The position numbers and the translations under genes were made by a program. Of a stretch of 64,000 bases of DNA, positions 7,985-15,459 are shown piece after piece; positions within the stretch are counted from its first letter, which is position 1; every line of letters starts with the position of its first letter. The DNA is from a virus, in the IMG/VR virus record IMGVR_UViG_3300031578_009495, positions 1-64,000 of that record; one strand, 5' to 3'. A model generated the notes under the pieces. It did no database searches, was not told the DNA's origin, and was given only the letters and a program-made list of their open reading frames with translations.

Positions 7985-8212
7985 ATGAAAAATAAACCGG
8001 GACTATCATGGGGCATCGATGCTCCAATAAATTTATTTCGTACGTCAAAAGGGTGGATAGCAATGTGCTATACTGTTGAACCACCTGTTATTATTGAAAT
8101 ATTTAGTCCAAAAAATATATACCAGTTTCGTAATATGTTAGAAGAAGGAGCAATATGCAATTATGGTACATGTGAATTATGTCCATTGGTAAAAATGGAA
8201 CTTGACGACTAA
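7985..8212 (+). CDS. Hypothetical protein, 75 aa
   Basis: ATG at 7985 (a GTG at 7979 is possible). Globular composition with MCYTVEPPVIIEIFSPKNIYQFRNMLEEG in the middle and a CNYGTCELCPL cluster near the end, which could hold a metal. No clear ribosome site. It lies between the terminase and the first cassette gene and may itself belong to the host-derived insert. Confidence 0.45.
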   Translation: MKNKPGLSWGIDAPINLFRTSKGWIAMCYTVEPPVIIEIFSPKNIYQFRNMLEEGAICNYGTCELCPLVKMELDD

Positions 8213-8258
8213 AGATGTAATTGTTTAGATGTCTTCTAAAATGGAAAAGGGAAAAGAG

Positions 8259-8447
8259 ATGAAAAAGTTCACGAAATGTATAAATTGTAAAAACCTATCG
8301 TCTTTGTCTGGTATGGGATATCGGTATTGTAAAAAAGAACAGCATTTTGGACATATTCAAGATGTTCGGGTTTTACCTGCCTGGTGTCCAAAACAAAAGC
8401 ATAACCAAACGCTGGAGCGGACGCCAAAAGCTGCGCCGCTCAGCTAA
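8259..8447 (+). CDS. Cassette-type small zinc-ribbon-like protein
   Basis: The start at 8259 has AAAGGGAAAAGAG upstream; an earlier ATG at 8229 adds 10 residues. The sequence MKKFTKCINCKNLSSLSGMGYRYCKKEQ has paired cysteines typical of a small zinc knuckle. The last 14 residues (NQTLERTPKAAPLS) are encoded by the attC site itself, a hallmark of integron cassette genes whose stop codon falls inside attC. Confidence 0.6.
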   Translation: MKKFTKCINCKNLSSLSGMGYRYCKKEQHFGHIQDVRVLPAWCPKQKHNQTLERTPKAAPLS

Positions 8448-8457
8448 ATCGTTATAC
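8399..8457 (+). repeat. attC site 1 (59 bp)
   Basis: Outer boxes GCATAAC and GTTATAC. Inner arms GCTGGAGCGGACGC (8411-8424) and GCGCCGCTCAGC (8433-8444) pair perfectly over 12 bp once one G and one A are left unpaired on the left arm. These are the two extrahelical bases that guide IntI. The exact 59-bp length matches the classical '59-base element'. Confidence 0.85.
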
Positions 8458-8468
8458 AGCTTGAGATT

Positions 8469-9230
8469 ATGAAACCATATTATGAAACAAAGTTAGGCCG
8501 CTTATATTGCGGAAATTGTTTGACCATTATGCCGGAACTTGGGCAGGTGGACTTAGTCATTACGAGCCCTCCCTACAATATGCGAACTCGAATTAGAAAC
8601 GGTGAATATACCACCAGAGAAACATCTGAGCATTTTAGTAAAAAATATAAATATTTTGATGATGCACTTTCGATTGATGATTATTATTCATTTCACAAAA
8701 AAGCCCTATCAGAAATGCTAAAATTATCGCCTATTGTATTTTGGAATATTCAAATTGTTACTGGAAGCAAAGAAGCTATTTTTAAAATAATTGGAGATTT
8801 TAACAAAGAAATAAAAGATGTTATAGTTTGGGACAAGGGATTTGGCCAGCCAGCCATGCACGAAGGCGTTTTAAATAGAGGCAGTGAGTTAATATTAATT
8901 CTTGAACGAAACGCAACTGCCGGTCGCCAGTTTAATACAAGCTATTTTAAAAGAGGAACTATGCCAGATATTTGGTGCCTTGGGCGGGGGAGAAATCATA
9001 AAGAACACGGAGCTTGTTATACAGAAGAATTGATCATGAAAATGCTTGAAGGATGGAGTTTGCCTGGCGCCGTTACTTTAGACCCTTTCCTTGGCTCAGG
9101 TACAACCGCAGTAGCTTGTGAACGTCTAAACCGCAGATGGATAGGTATAGAAATAAGCGAAGAATACTGTGCAATAAGTGCCAAACGCATAGAGCGGGAG
9201 GCATCACAATTAAAGTTATTCGCTGTATAA
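8469..9230 (+). CDS. DNA N6-adenine/N4-cytosine methyltransferase (cassette-borne)
   Basis: 253 residues. The catalytic TSPPYNM motif is near residues 32-38 and the SAM-binding DPFLGSGTT motif near 208-216, in the order IV...I of beta-class MTases (same order as the small M.EcoKDam-unrelated 'SPPY' enzymes). A target-recognition region lies between. The LDPFLGSGTTAVACERLNRRWIGIEISEEYC block is standard for the family. It could protect phage DNA from host restriction. The start follows attC1 by 11 nt and the stop lies inside attC2, so it was acquired as a cassette. No restriction enzyme partner is seen. Confidence 0.92.
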   Translation: MKPYYETKLGRLYCGNCLTIMPELGQVDLVITSPPYNMRTRIRNGEYTTRETSEHFSKKYKYFDDALSIDDYYSFHKKALSEMLKLSPIVFWNIQIVTGSKEAIFKIIGDFNKEIKDVIVWDKGFGQPAMHEGVLNRGSELILILERNATAGRQFNTSYFKRGTMPDIWCLGRGRNHKEHGACYTEELIMKMLEGWSLPGAVTLDPFLGSGTTAVACERLNRRWIGIEISEEYCAISAKRIEREASQLKLFAV

Positions 9231-9279
9231 CCAGCGGATGCACTCGGACGTAAAACGCCGGTGATCCTAATCGTTATGT
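9225..9279 (+). repeat. attC site 2 (55 bp)
   Basis: Outer boxes GTATAAC and GTTATGT. Arms 9236-9250 (GGATGCACTCGGACG) and 9256-9267 (CGCCGGTGATCC) form a perfect 12-bp stem when G9240, T9244 and A9249 are extrahelical. The methyltransferase stop codon lies in the left outer box. Confidence 0.85.
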
Positions 9280-9291
9280 GCGAGGAACATA

Positions 9292-9462
9292 ATGGATTAC
9301 GCAACTGAAAAAGAAATGATCAATCACTGTAAAAAATATCCATGTAGTACATGCATAATAGCTCATAAATGTAGCATGTTTTATACACTATTTGGATACT
9401 TGCCAGATGCACCTAACCAGCCGCTTGACTTGACGCCCAAACAGCGGCGCAAGTCAGCTTGA
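9292..9462 (+). CDS. Cassette-type small Cys-rich protein, 56 aa
   Basis: Begins MDYATEKEMINHCKKYPCSTC just after attC2 with a CGAGGAAC site; cysteines at 13, 18, 21, 27 could bind zinc. The last 15 residues (NQPLDLTPKQRRKSA) are encoded by attC3. The whole cassette is only about 191 bp. No family recognised. Confidence 0.65.
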   Translation: MDYATEKEMINHCKKYPCSTCIIAHKCSMFYTLFGYLPDAPNQPLDLTPKQRRKSA

Positions 9463-9470
9463 TGTTATAT
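9411..9470 (+). repeat. attC site 3 (60 bp)
   Basis: Outer boxes ACCTAAC and GTTATAT. Arms 9423-9437 (GCTTGACTTGACGCC) and 9446-9458 (GGCGCAAGTCAGC) pair over 13 bp with one T and one A extrahelical on the left arm. This is the last attC; sequence after it returns to phage-like small genes. Confidence 0.85.
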
Positions 9471-9491
9471 TGTTCAGACGGAGGTAAAAAA

Positions 9492-9653
9492 TTGGAAATA
9501 GAAAAAAGAACTACGATCAAGATTGATCCGGATATTAAAAGGCGACTCAAATCACAGGCGGCATTGTCAGATTTAACATTGTTCGAAGCGTTAGAGCAGG
9601 CTTTGTACGACTGGCTGGTTAAACAGGAGAGGAATAAGAAGCATAATGAATAA
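9492..9653 (+). CDS. Ribbon-helix-helix DNA-binding protein
   Basis: A TTG start is chosen because GGAGG lies 7 nt upstream. The 53 residues follow the RHH plan: strand RTTIKIDPDIKRRLKSQAALSDLTLFEALEQALYDWL, like Arc/CopG-type and plasmid RHH repressors that bind operators as dimers. It follows attC3 directly. It could be a repressor of this block or, without an adjacent toxin, a lone regulator. Confidence 0.7.
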   Translation: MEIEKRTTIKIDPDIKRRLKSQAALSDLTLFEALEQALYDWLVKQERNKKHNE

Positions 9654-10098
9654 ATATAAGCAATATGAGTACTGCAAAGCTGTTGGCTGTCTAGGGCTCA
9701 ATGGGAGCGAATGCACATCAAACGGCTGTTTTAAAACGGCCAAAGACTTCCATACTTGGTTAGACAAGAACGGATACGATATTAGGAAAAAGGAGGAGAC
9801 TATGACAAAAACTGAGTTCCTGGAACGAAAATTACAGGTGATGTTACAAGCTAGGGCATTGATCATAGAAGATATCGATATCGACATCGATAGACTTGAT
9901 GAAAAATTAATAACAGAAAAACAACTTCACCAGATAAAGATGATGGCCTCTTCGCAAAAGCACACCGAAGAGGAAAAAGTTAAGGTCAAAATCCTTAACC
10001 TTATCCGCAACGCTGGATTCGTTTCTATGATGTCAATCGCTGACTGGAAAGAGTTAGTGGAAGACCTTGTCGCCAACGGGGTAACGATTGATGAATAG
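9646..10098 (+). CDS. Hypothetical protein with N-terminal Cys cluster, 150 aa
   Basis: Overlaps the RHH stop by 8 nt. Residues 9-29 (YCKAVGCLGLNGSECTSNGCF) hold four cysteines that could form a zinc site. A long charged helix with an acidic IEDIDIDIDRLDEK segment follows. The C-terminus (FVSMMSIADWKELVEDLVANG) is helical. An internal ATG at 9801 with AAGGAGGAG upstream could produce a shorter form starting MTKTEFLERK. No known family. Confidence 0.55.
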   Translation: MNKYKQYEYCKAVGCLGLNGSECTSNGCFKTAKDFHTWLDKNGYDIRKKEETMTKTEFLERKLQVMLQARALIIEDIDIDIDRLDEKLITEKQLHQIKMMASSQKHTEEEKVKVKILNLIRNAGFVSMMSIADWKELVEDLVANGVTIDE

Positions 10099-10519
10099 TC
10101 AGCTACAAAAAATAGCAATCCTGTGCGTAATTAAAGCACTTCCGGATTGGATGGAAAACAGCCTGAGTCATGGCCGGCTACGAGTATTAATGTCGCGCCT
10201 TCAGAGGGAAGCTGATAAAGAACTTGCGAAACCCAATCGGTTGAGCGACACAGAGGTTAATATGCTCGCAGATAAGGTTCGTCTCTGGGCTGATAGTGTA
10301 GGGTGGGATAAAAAACCTAAACATACCTGCACTATTGTTTCATTTCTCATTTACTTGGTAGTTGATTTCATGCCTGAGAATACAAAACTGTTGGAGCTTT
10401 TGGAACAGATTTACGACTATTTTGCACGGGCTGGTCGTGATCCGGTAAGCTGTCAATGGGCAGGGACTCTTTCTGCGGAGCGTTGGTCTGAAATATTCGG
10501 AGAGACGGATGAGAAATGA
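10091..10519 (+). CDS. Hypothetical helical protein, 142 aa
   Basis: Starts inside the end of the previous gene. The region ADKVRLWADSVGWDKKPKHTCTIVSFLIYLVVDFMPENTKLLELLEQIYDYFARAG is mainly helical. No motif is recognised. It overlaps the following gene by 4 nt (ATGA). Confidence 0.5.
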   Translation: MNSQLQKIAILCVIKALPDWMENSLSHGRLRVLMSRLQREADKELAKPNRLSDTEVNMLADKVRLWADSVGWDKKPKHTCTIVSFLIYLVVDFMPENTKLLELLEQIYDYFARAGRDPVSCQWAGTLSAERWSEIFGETDEK

Positions 10520-10731
10520 ATGAGGCAAACGCTTACGAGATGGTTGCAGAAATTCTACATCCATTTGATAAAAAGATTGACGTAAATGTCGGCCGAACGT
10601 TATCCGACCGCATTGCGTATGCTTTGTTAAAAGTTTACAAGGAAGGACAAAAAGGAGCTACAAACATAAAACATTGCCATAATTGTGGCAGTATGAATTT
10701 GGAAAATAATGGATCGTGTAGAGATTGCTAA
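10516..10731 (+). CDS. Small protein with C-terminal zinc ribbon, 71 aa
   Basis: ATGA overlap with the preceding gene. The C-terminus has CHNCGSMNLENNGSCRDC, a CxxC-x(10)-CxxC zinc ribbon, after a helical N-terminal half. Possibly a nucleic-acid-binding accessory protein. Confidence 0.55.
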   Translation: MNEANAYEMVAEILHPFDKKIDVNVGRTLSDRIAYALLKVYKEGQKGATNIKHCHNCGSMNLENNGSCRDC

Positions 10732-10764
10732 TGGAAATCCACAACAGAACCAAGGGAGATCAAA

Positions 10765-11169
10765 ATGACAAGAAAAGAAAAGCTTTTAAACCAAATTGAA
10801 ATCGAACGGAACCTGCAAACAGCCATGAACAAAAACATCAACAAAGCCGTTAACAAAATCAACGAGGAAATTAGGCAAATTGAAGCAGAAGAAATGCTGG
10901 AAATAGAAAAGTCAAAGAAGCCACGCGAGGAATGCACCGTAAAAATCATATATGTCAAGACCGATCTTGAGACTATGGTGGCCGACCTGATAGAAATATT
11001 GTTGATAGCTGGGGTATATAGCGATAAAGCGCCCAAGACCTCTGATAGGGCTACATGGTCAAGATACAGAGAGCAGATTGCGCGTGAAATCATTAATCTG
11101 TTGCATGTGGAGGCCGAAGATGAAGCAACCCAGAAGACTCACGAAAAACGAGAAAAAGAAAAAGTTTAA
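10765..11169 (+). CDS. Hypothetical coiled-coil protein, 134 aa
   Basis: AAGGGAGATC precedes the ATG. Residues 1-55 form a charged coiled coil (EKLLNQIEIERNLQTAMNKNINKAVNKINEE), followed by a compact domain (VADLIEILLIAGVYSDKAPKTSDRATWSRYREQ) and a Glu/Lys-rich tail. No family recognised. Confidence 0.5.
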   Translation: MTRKEKLLNQIEIERNLQTAMNKNINKAVNKINEEIRQIEAEEMLEIEKSKKPREECTVKIIYVKTDLETMVADLIEILLIAGVYSDKAPKTSDRATWSRYREQIAREIINLLHVEAEDEATQKTHEKREKEKV

Positions 11170-11266
11170 AGTAGTCTCGGCTTGGCTGAGAAATAAAGAA
11201 GAGAAGCGCCGGAAAGCCGAGGCGATGGAGATTGAAAAATTTAGGAAGGATGATACCGGTGATTGA
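11120..11266 (+). CDS. Very small basic protein, 48 aa
   Basis: ATG at 11120 follows TGGAGGCCGA and lies within the 3' end of the preceding gene. The product is almost all Lys/Arg/Glu (KQPRRLTKNEKKKKFKV). It could be a nucleic-acid binder, or an incidental frame in a lysine-rich region; the good ribosome site is the main support. Confidence 0.35.
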   Translation: MKQPRRLTKNEKKKKFKVVSAWLRNKEEKRRKAEAMEIEKFRKDDTGD

Positions 11267-11570
11267 AGAAAAAGAAGAAATAAGCCCATGCCTAACGGTT
11301 AAAACATGTGGGCTCCCCTCACTTGAGCATCAACGTAAACAAATAACCGCCAAGGCAAAAGAGCTAATGGAACAGATAAAAGAGGCTCAAAATGCTGAGA
11401 ACTGGAAACTATTTGAAAAGCTTAATGATAAACTTGATATCCTAAGAAGAAAGCAAAAGAATATTCTGTACAAACTTGGATTACGAGAGTACAATGATGA
11501 TGAATTTGTAGAGTATGCACCAGGCCAGTTCATAAAAGCGAGCGAGTATTTTTGGTTAATGAATGATTAA
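11259..11570 (+). CDS. Hypothetical coiled-coil protein, about 103 aa
   Basis: GTG at 11259 has AGGAAGG 9 nt upstream; in-frame ATG 11250 and TTG 11232 are alternatives. Residues 25-75 are a coiled coil (QRKQITAKAKELMEQIKEAQNAENWKLFEKLNDKLDILRRK), followed by an acidic YNDDEFVEYAPGQF end. Function unknown. Confidence 0.5.
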   Translation: MIEEKEEISPCLTVKTCGLPSLEHQRKQITAKAKELMEQIKEAQNAENWKLFEKLNDKLDILRRKQKNILYKLGLREYNDDEFVEYAPGQFIKASEYFWLMND

Positions 11571-11583
11571 ATGAGGAGATATT

Positions 11584-11772
11584 ATGCAAGAAGTAAGCTA
11601 TAAGTTCAGTATAGATGATAGGGTTAAAACTCCATTTGGGAACCCCGGAATAGTTACCATGCTTGGACTTGATGATGGAGGGAATAAGTATTATGTAAAG
11701 ACGGAGCTGGATTCGCAGTGGTATAAAGAAAGGGATTTAGATGTGTCTAATGTGACACTCACTGAGGGATAG
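11584..11772 (+). CDS. Small SH3-like beta protein, 62 aa
   Basis: Start after GAGGAGAT. The pattern VSYKFSIDDRVKTPFGNPGIVTMLGLDDGGNKYYVKTE is that of short five-stranded barrels (KOW/SH3-like 'DRVxTPFGxxGxV' proteins often encoded by phages). A role in binding RNA or protein is possible but unproven. Confidence 0.55.
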   Translation: MQEVSYKFSIDDRVKTPFGNPGIVTMLGLDDGGNKYYVKTELDSQWYKERDLDVSNVTLTEG

Positions 11773-11828
11773 TTTTATGGATAGCACATTGGAACACATA
11801 ACAAGATAAATAAAAGGAGGTGATGTTT

Positions 11829-11870
11829 ATGTATGTGAAAAACAACCAGAATATTATAAGCTTAAGTTGA
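11829..11870 (+). CDS. Possible 13-residue leader peptide
   Basis: A near-perfect anti-16S match AAAGGAGGTGAT lies just ahead of ATGTATGTG, and the frame closes after MYVKNNQNIISLS. The strength of the ribosome site and a strong hairpin 32 nt later give the layout of a leader peptide plus attenuator. No amino acid run points to a specific signal. Confidence 0.35.
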   Translation: MYVKNNQNIISLS

Positions 11871-11902
11871 GATATAATCGCCGAAGGGCATAAATAAGAA
11901 GT

Positions 11903-11940
11903 AAGCCTACCGGGACAGAAAAAGTTGTTTCGGTAGGCTT
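11903..11940 (+). terminator. Hairpin with perfect 10-bp stem (terminator or attenuator)
   Basis: AAGCCTACCG (11903-11912) pairs exactly with CGGTAGGCTT (11931-11940) around an 18-nt loop, and T-rich sequence follows. It closes the small-gene block ahead of the HTH genes. Confidence 0.6.
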
Positions 11941-11974
11941 TTATCAACACTTCTGATTGAAAGGATATAATATT

Positions 11975-12166
11975 ATGTCATTCTTATCAGAGTACATGAG
12001 CCTTCAAACATTTGCAAACCACTGCAACGTGACCGAAAGAACAATAAGGACCTGGATCAGCGAAGAACCAATTTTATCAGAAAATGTAATACGGAGGAAC
12101 AATTCGGTCTTTATCAATACCGGAGCCGTGGATGAATTTGAAGATAGATATCTTTTTGGTGAATAA
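11975..12166 (+). CDS. Helix-turn-helix protein, excisionase-like
   Basis: The ATG at 11975 follows AAAGGATATAAT; TTG 11957 is possible. The 63 residues have a MerR/excisionase-type wHTH: SLQTFANHCNVTERTIRTWISEEP, then a recognition wing and VDEFEDRYLF. Such proteins act as Xis factors or repressors. No integrase lies nearby in this window. Confidence 0.6.
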   Translation: MSFLSEYMSLQTFANHCNVTERTIRTWISEEPILSENVIRRNNSVFINTGAVDEFEDRYLFGE

Positions 12167-12181
12167 TTTACGAGGTGAAAG

Positions 12182-12412
12182 ATGAACATATCTGCATTGA
12201 GACATAATATGAAATGGGATACAAAAATGGGAGATTTGGCAAGAAATGTTGTTACATGGTTTGGAATAAAATCAATGGCATTTGCCAGGCGGTGTTTTAA
12301 GTGGTCTTTGGGTAGATGCTCGTATTGTGGTAAAGATCCAGGCATGTCGTCTTCTGTTAGCAGAAAGGGTCTGCGTTGTTCAACCTTAGAGAGAGATTGT
12401 ACGGATTGCTAA
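12182..12412 (+). CDS. Hypothetical basic Cys-rich protein, 76 aa
   Basis: Start after GAGGTGAAAG. Basic helix (GIKSMAFARRCFKWSLGR), then CSYCGKDPG and CSTLERDCTDC near the end, likely a zinc-binding tail. Function unknown. Confidence 0.5.
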   Translation: MNISALRHNMKWDTKMGDLARNVVTWFGIKSMAFARRCFKWSLGRCSYCGKDPGMSSSVSRKGLRCSTLERDCTDC

Positions 12413-12413
12413 A

Positions 12414-12590
12414 TTGCTAATAACGCGCAAGAAAGTAGCCGAAATGTTAGGCAAGAGTATAAGTACGGTCAAGCGCCTTATGCAAAATGATCCATCCTTC
12501 CCGAGACCATGGCGAAGAAAGAGAACTATTCGTTTTAGAAAAGAAGATATTGAAAAGTATCTGGAAAATAAAGTCCAGTCAGATAAATAA
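12414..12590 (+). CDS. AlpA-like helix-turn-helix protein, 58 aa
   Basis: The TTG start overlaps the end of the previous gene. The translation LITRKKVAEMLGKSISTVKRLMQNDPSFPRP followed by a wing (RTIRFRKEDIEKYLENK) is the AlpA/HTH_17 pattern of prophage regulators and excisionases. It sits directly ahead of a promoter-like TTGACT and the palindrome before the portal gene, so it may regulate the head operon. Confidence 0.65.
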   Translation: MLITRKKVAEMLGKSISTVKRLMQNDPSFPRPWRRKRTIRFRKEDIEKYLENKVQSDK

Positions 12591-12613
12591 TCTTGACTAA
12601 CTATTTGTTTTAA

Positions 12614-12628
12614 TGCAATCTGATTGCA
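12614..12628. repeat. Perfect palindrome TGCAATCTGATTGCA (site 4)
   Basis: Lies between the AlpA-like gene and the portal gene, 16 nt after a TTGACT (12593-12598). It would thus cover the -10 region of a weak promoter and could act as an operator for the head gene cluster. Confidence 0.65.
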
Positions 12629-12674
12629 GTGATATTACAAAATTATTTGCATCCCCAACAAGGAGTTTTGAATC

Positions 12675-15446
12675 ATGGGAATCATCAATAATATAAAATC
12701 AGGATTAATAGGCAGAATAAAAAATCTGATAAGCAAAGGTGGTCAGGATATAGGTGGCGTAGATGGAATAAGTCAGGAAAAGCATTCGTCCGGAGACACA
12801 ACCGAAATCGGCAGACATGGAGACGAAAGTGAAGGTACAGGAGCTGGTGATTTTTATTACAAAAAAATGATAGTTGAAAGAACCAGACTTGCATCGTATG
12901 TCGATTATGAATTAATGGATGCAGAGCACCCAGAACTCTCTTCGAGCCTCGATGTATATTCTGATGTGGCTGTAGCTGGTGAAGAATCAGAAGATCAGCG
13001 ATTTGCAATAGACAGCGAGGACGATAAAGTTAAGGAAGTTTTACAAGATATCAACAAACGAACCAGAATAGACCAGGAGCTATGGCCATTAACCCGCGAT
13101 CTTTGCAAATACGGAGATGAGTTTGAAGAAATAGTGGTAAGCAGTGCCGGACTTATTGTCCGCCTTAAATCCCTCCCACAAAACGAAATGTTCCGGAATG
13201 AAGACAAATACGGCCTATTGCTTGAGGAAAGAGCTTTCGAACAAAAAGACACCCTTACGACAAAAGTTCTTGCACAATTTGAACCATGGCAGATAGCGCA
13301 CTTTAGAAATAGGACGAGCAGAAAAGGACAATATGGAAGCAGTATATTTTCACCAGCAAGAAGACTATTTAAACAACTTCAAATGATGGAAGATGGAATG
13401 ATAGTTGGTCGGCTTGCAAGGTCCCACATGAGATATGTGTATAAGATAGACGTAGGAGAATTGCCACCACCAGAGGCCGAAGCTCACGTAGAAAGTGTGA
13501 AAAGACGAATAAAGAAAAAGCGCCGGCTGAATCCAATAACCGGAAAATTTGATGTCACCTCTAACCCTCTGAGCGCGGAAGAGGATATGTTTGTAGGGGT
13601 ACGAACAGGAAGCCAAGCAGGAATCACGAAACTTGAAGGAGCGAGTAGGCTGGATGCGATAAAGGATGTTGAATATTTTCAAAACAAAATGTTCACGGTT
13701 GTTAAGGTGCCGAAGTCTTATCTTGGATTGGAAAAAGATGTATGTCTTGCTGGTGAAACAAAGATATCACTACTTGACGGAAGGGAAGTAGCGATTAAGG
13801 ATCTCGTAGAGATGTATCCGGATGGAAAGAAATTCTATGTATATAGCATAGGGCCAGATAATGTTATGTCTGTGGGTGTGGCGCACAGTGCACGGCCTAC
13901 AAGACGCAATGCAGAGATGGTTAAAGTTGTCTTAGATAATGGAGAATCTGTGCGCTGTACGCCAGATCATCTATGGATGAGAAGAGATGGAACGTATGTA
14001 ATGGCTAAGAATTTGAGACCAGATGATTCACTTATGCCATTGTATCGAAAAGTATCTGAAAAGGGTAAAAATCCTATCTATGGATATGAAATGTATAAAA
14101 ATCCAAGGAGGGGAGCTTGGTGTTATACGCATAGGATGGTTGGAAAATGGCTTGGAAGGCCTGAATTTCCCGACTGGACATATGGTGTTCAGCACCATGC
14201 AGATTTTAATAAAAGGAATAATTGCCCAACAAATATTGAATGGATGGAATTTTGGGATCATTTAAAACTTCATCAAGATAATGTCCATAGATTAAATACT
14301 CCAGAGATGAAGGCAAGAGCACGTATCGGAATAATAAATTCTGAAAAATTCAAGAAGAGATTGTTAGAATGGAATAAATGTGAAGAAAAGAGAGAAATAT
14401 GCAAGCAAGCTATGCTTAAATATCACCAAGAAAATGATTTTACAGGTGAAAATAACCCGAATTATAAAACAGAACTAACCTTAGAAAAAATCATGAAAAT
14501 GGTTAAAGAAGCATGTTGTTTAAACAGATATGATATGGAGAAGCAATTCAAAATAACATATCCATTGCTTATTAGCAGATTGAAAAAAGAAGGAATGAGC
14601 TACAAAGAATTCGCCAATCAGTGTTTTATTTATGGCTGGCAACATAAAGGCAATTTGTTTAATGATATTCCAATGGAAGGAATCATTGATCAGACAAGAG
14701 AAGGCATGCCATTGAAAAAGATAGCCAAAAGCTTTGAATGCTCTATAGATACTATCAGAAGAATCTGCCACGATCATGATGTTGATAATTTCAAAGATTT
14801 AAAAGAAGCCCCATTCAATCATAAGGTGGTATCTGTGGAACCTGATGGTATGGATGATATTACATATGACATAACAGTAGAAGGGTTAAATAATTTTGCC
14901 TTGAGTGTAGGCGTGTTTGTTCATAATTCATCCAAGGCATTGCTTTCGAATCAGGATATTCAATTTTTACGTACCATAAGGCGCATCCAACATGTCACCC
15001 TAAAGAACGGTCTGAAAAAGATTTATGATGTTGGATTATTACTTCAGGGATATGATTTAACGAAAGCAAAATACGAGATTCTTTTTCCCTCAGTGAAAAC
15101 AGCGGACGAGGTCCGTAAATGGGAAATCGAAAAGGCAAAAGCAGAAGCAGCAAAGATATATGGTCTTGACTTGAATGTAGTAACGGATGATTTTATACTC
15201 AGCTATTTCCTCGGGCTGTCGGATGAAGAAATAAAAGATTTGAATATAGTAAGAGAGAAAGAAACAGAAAAGGCAAAGAAAGCAGCCGATGTAGAGGCCG
15301 CAGCACAGATTGCAAAGGCACAGGCTGCTATTAAAGCTGGCGGTAAGGCAGAAGATACTATCAATCTTATGCGGACATTGAATGAATTAAAAGATGTTGT
15401 TGCAATGGAGCTTGAGGGAAAGAAATATAACAGGCTGATAGAATAA
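12675..15446 (+). CDS. Portal protein interrupted by an HNH intein
   Basis: 923 residues, of which 357-751 are an intein, leaving a 528-residue portal. The N-extein has DAEHPELSSSLDVYSDVAVAGEE and the EPWQIAHFRN pattern of T4 gp20-like portal proteins; the C-extein begins SSKALLSNQDIQFLRTIRRIQ, a conserved portal-core helix region, and ends in a coiled-coil tail. The dodecameric portal forms the DNA entry vertex and docks the terminase. The next genes (MuF-like, protease, capsid) confirm the context. A palindrome precedes the gene and another follows it. Ribosome site AAGGAG. Confidence 0.9.
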   Translation: MGIINNIKSGLIGRIKNLISKGGQDIGGVDGISQEKHSSGDTTEIGRHGDESEGTGAGDFYYKKMIVERTRLASYVDYELMDAEHPELSSSLDVYSDVAVAGEESEDQRFAIDSEDDKVKEVLQDINKRTRIDQELWPLTRDLCKYGDEFEEIVVSSAGLIVRLKSLPQNEMFRNEDKYGLLLEERAFEQKDTLTTKVLAQFEPWQIAHFRNRTSRKGQYGSSIFSPARRLFKQLQMMEDGMIVGRLARSHMRYVYKIDVGELPPPEAEAHVESVKRRIKKKRRLNPITGKFDVTSNPLSAEEDMFVGVRTGSQAGITKLEGASRLDAIKDVEYFQNKMFTVVKVPKSYLGLEKDVCLAGETKISLLDGREVAIKDLVEMYPDGKKFYVYSIGPDNVMSVGVAHSARPTRRNAEMVKVVLDNGESVRCTPDHLWMRRDGTYVMAKNLRPDDSLMPLYRKVSEKGKNPIYGYEMYKNPRRGAWCYTHRMVGKWLGRPEFPDWTYGVQHHADFNKRNNCPTNIEWMEFWDHLKLHQDNVHRLNTPEMKARARIGIINSEKFKKRLLEWNKCEEKREICKQAMLKYHQENDFTGENNPNYKTELTLEKIMKMVKEACCLNRYDMEKQFKITYPLLISRLKKEGMSYKEFANQCFIYGWQHKGNLFNDIPMEGIIDQTREGMPLKKIAKSFECSIDTIRRICHDHDVDNFKDLKEAPFNHKVVSVEPDGMDDITYDITVEGLNNFALSVGVFVHNSSKALLSNQDIQFLRTIRRIQHVTLKNGLKKIYDVGLLLQGYDLTKAKYEILFPSVKTADEVRKWEIEKAKAEAAKIYGLDLNVVTDDFILSYFLGLSDEEIKDLNIVREKETEKAKKAADVEAAAQIAKAQAAIKAGGKAEDTINLMRTLNELKDVVAMELEGKKYNRLIE
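13743..14927 (+). other. Intein with HNH homing endonuclease, 395 aa
   Basis: Starts at Cys357 in block A (CLAGETKISLLDG), with block B near NGESVRCTPDHLWMRRDG (TxxH), and ends with blocks F/G (DITYDITVEGLNNFALSVGVFVHN), with Ser752 as the +1 residue. All splicing residues are present (Cys1, block B His, His-Asn at the end, +1 Ser). The centre has an HNH motif: QHHADFNKRNNCPTNIEWME...H. It probably splices itself out and can home into portal alleles lacking it. Confidence 0.9.
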
Positions 15447-15459
15447 AAAATAACCGAAC

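Larger units (their letters stand above)
8399..9470 (+). mobile_element. Integron gene-cassette array without integrase (three attC sites, two complete cassettes)
   Basis: Three attC sites at 8399-8457, 9225-9279 and 9411-9470 delimit two whole cassettes of about 822 bp (DNA methyltransferase) and 191 bp (56-aa protein), plus the 3' end of a preceding cassette. All attC sites point the same way and the genes read toward them, as in true arrays. No tyrosine recombinase of the IntI type is visible anywhere in the window, so this matches the state called CALIN (clusters of attC lacking an integrase). Confidence 0.85.

Noticed and set aside
8399-9470. attC palindromes as ordinary terminators
   Set aside because: All three lack T-tracts and share the AAC/GTT boxes and one-sided unpaired bases that terminators do not have.
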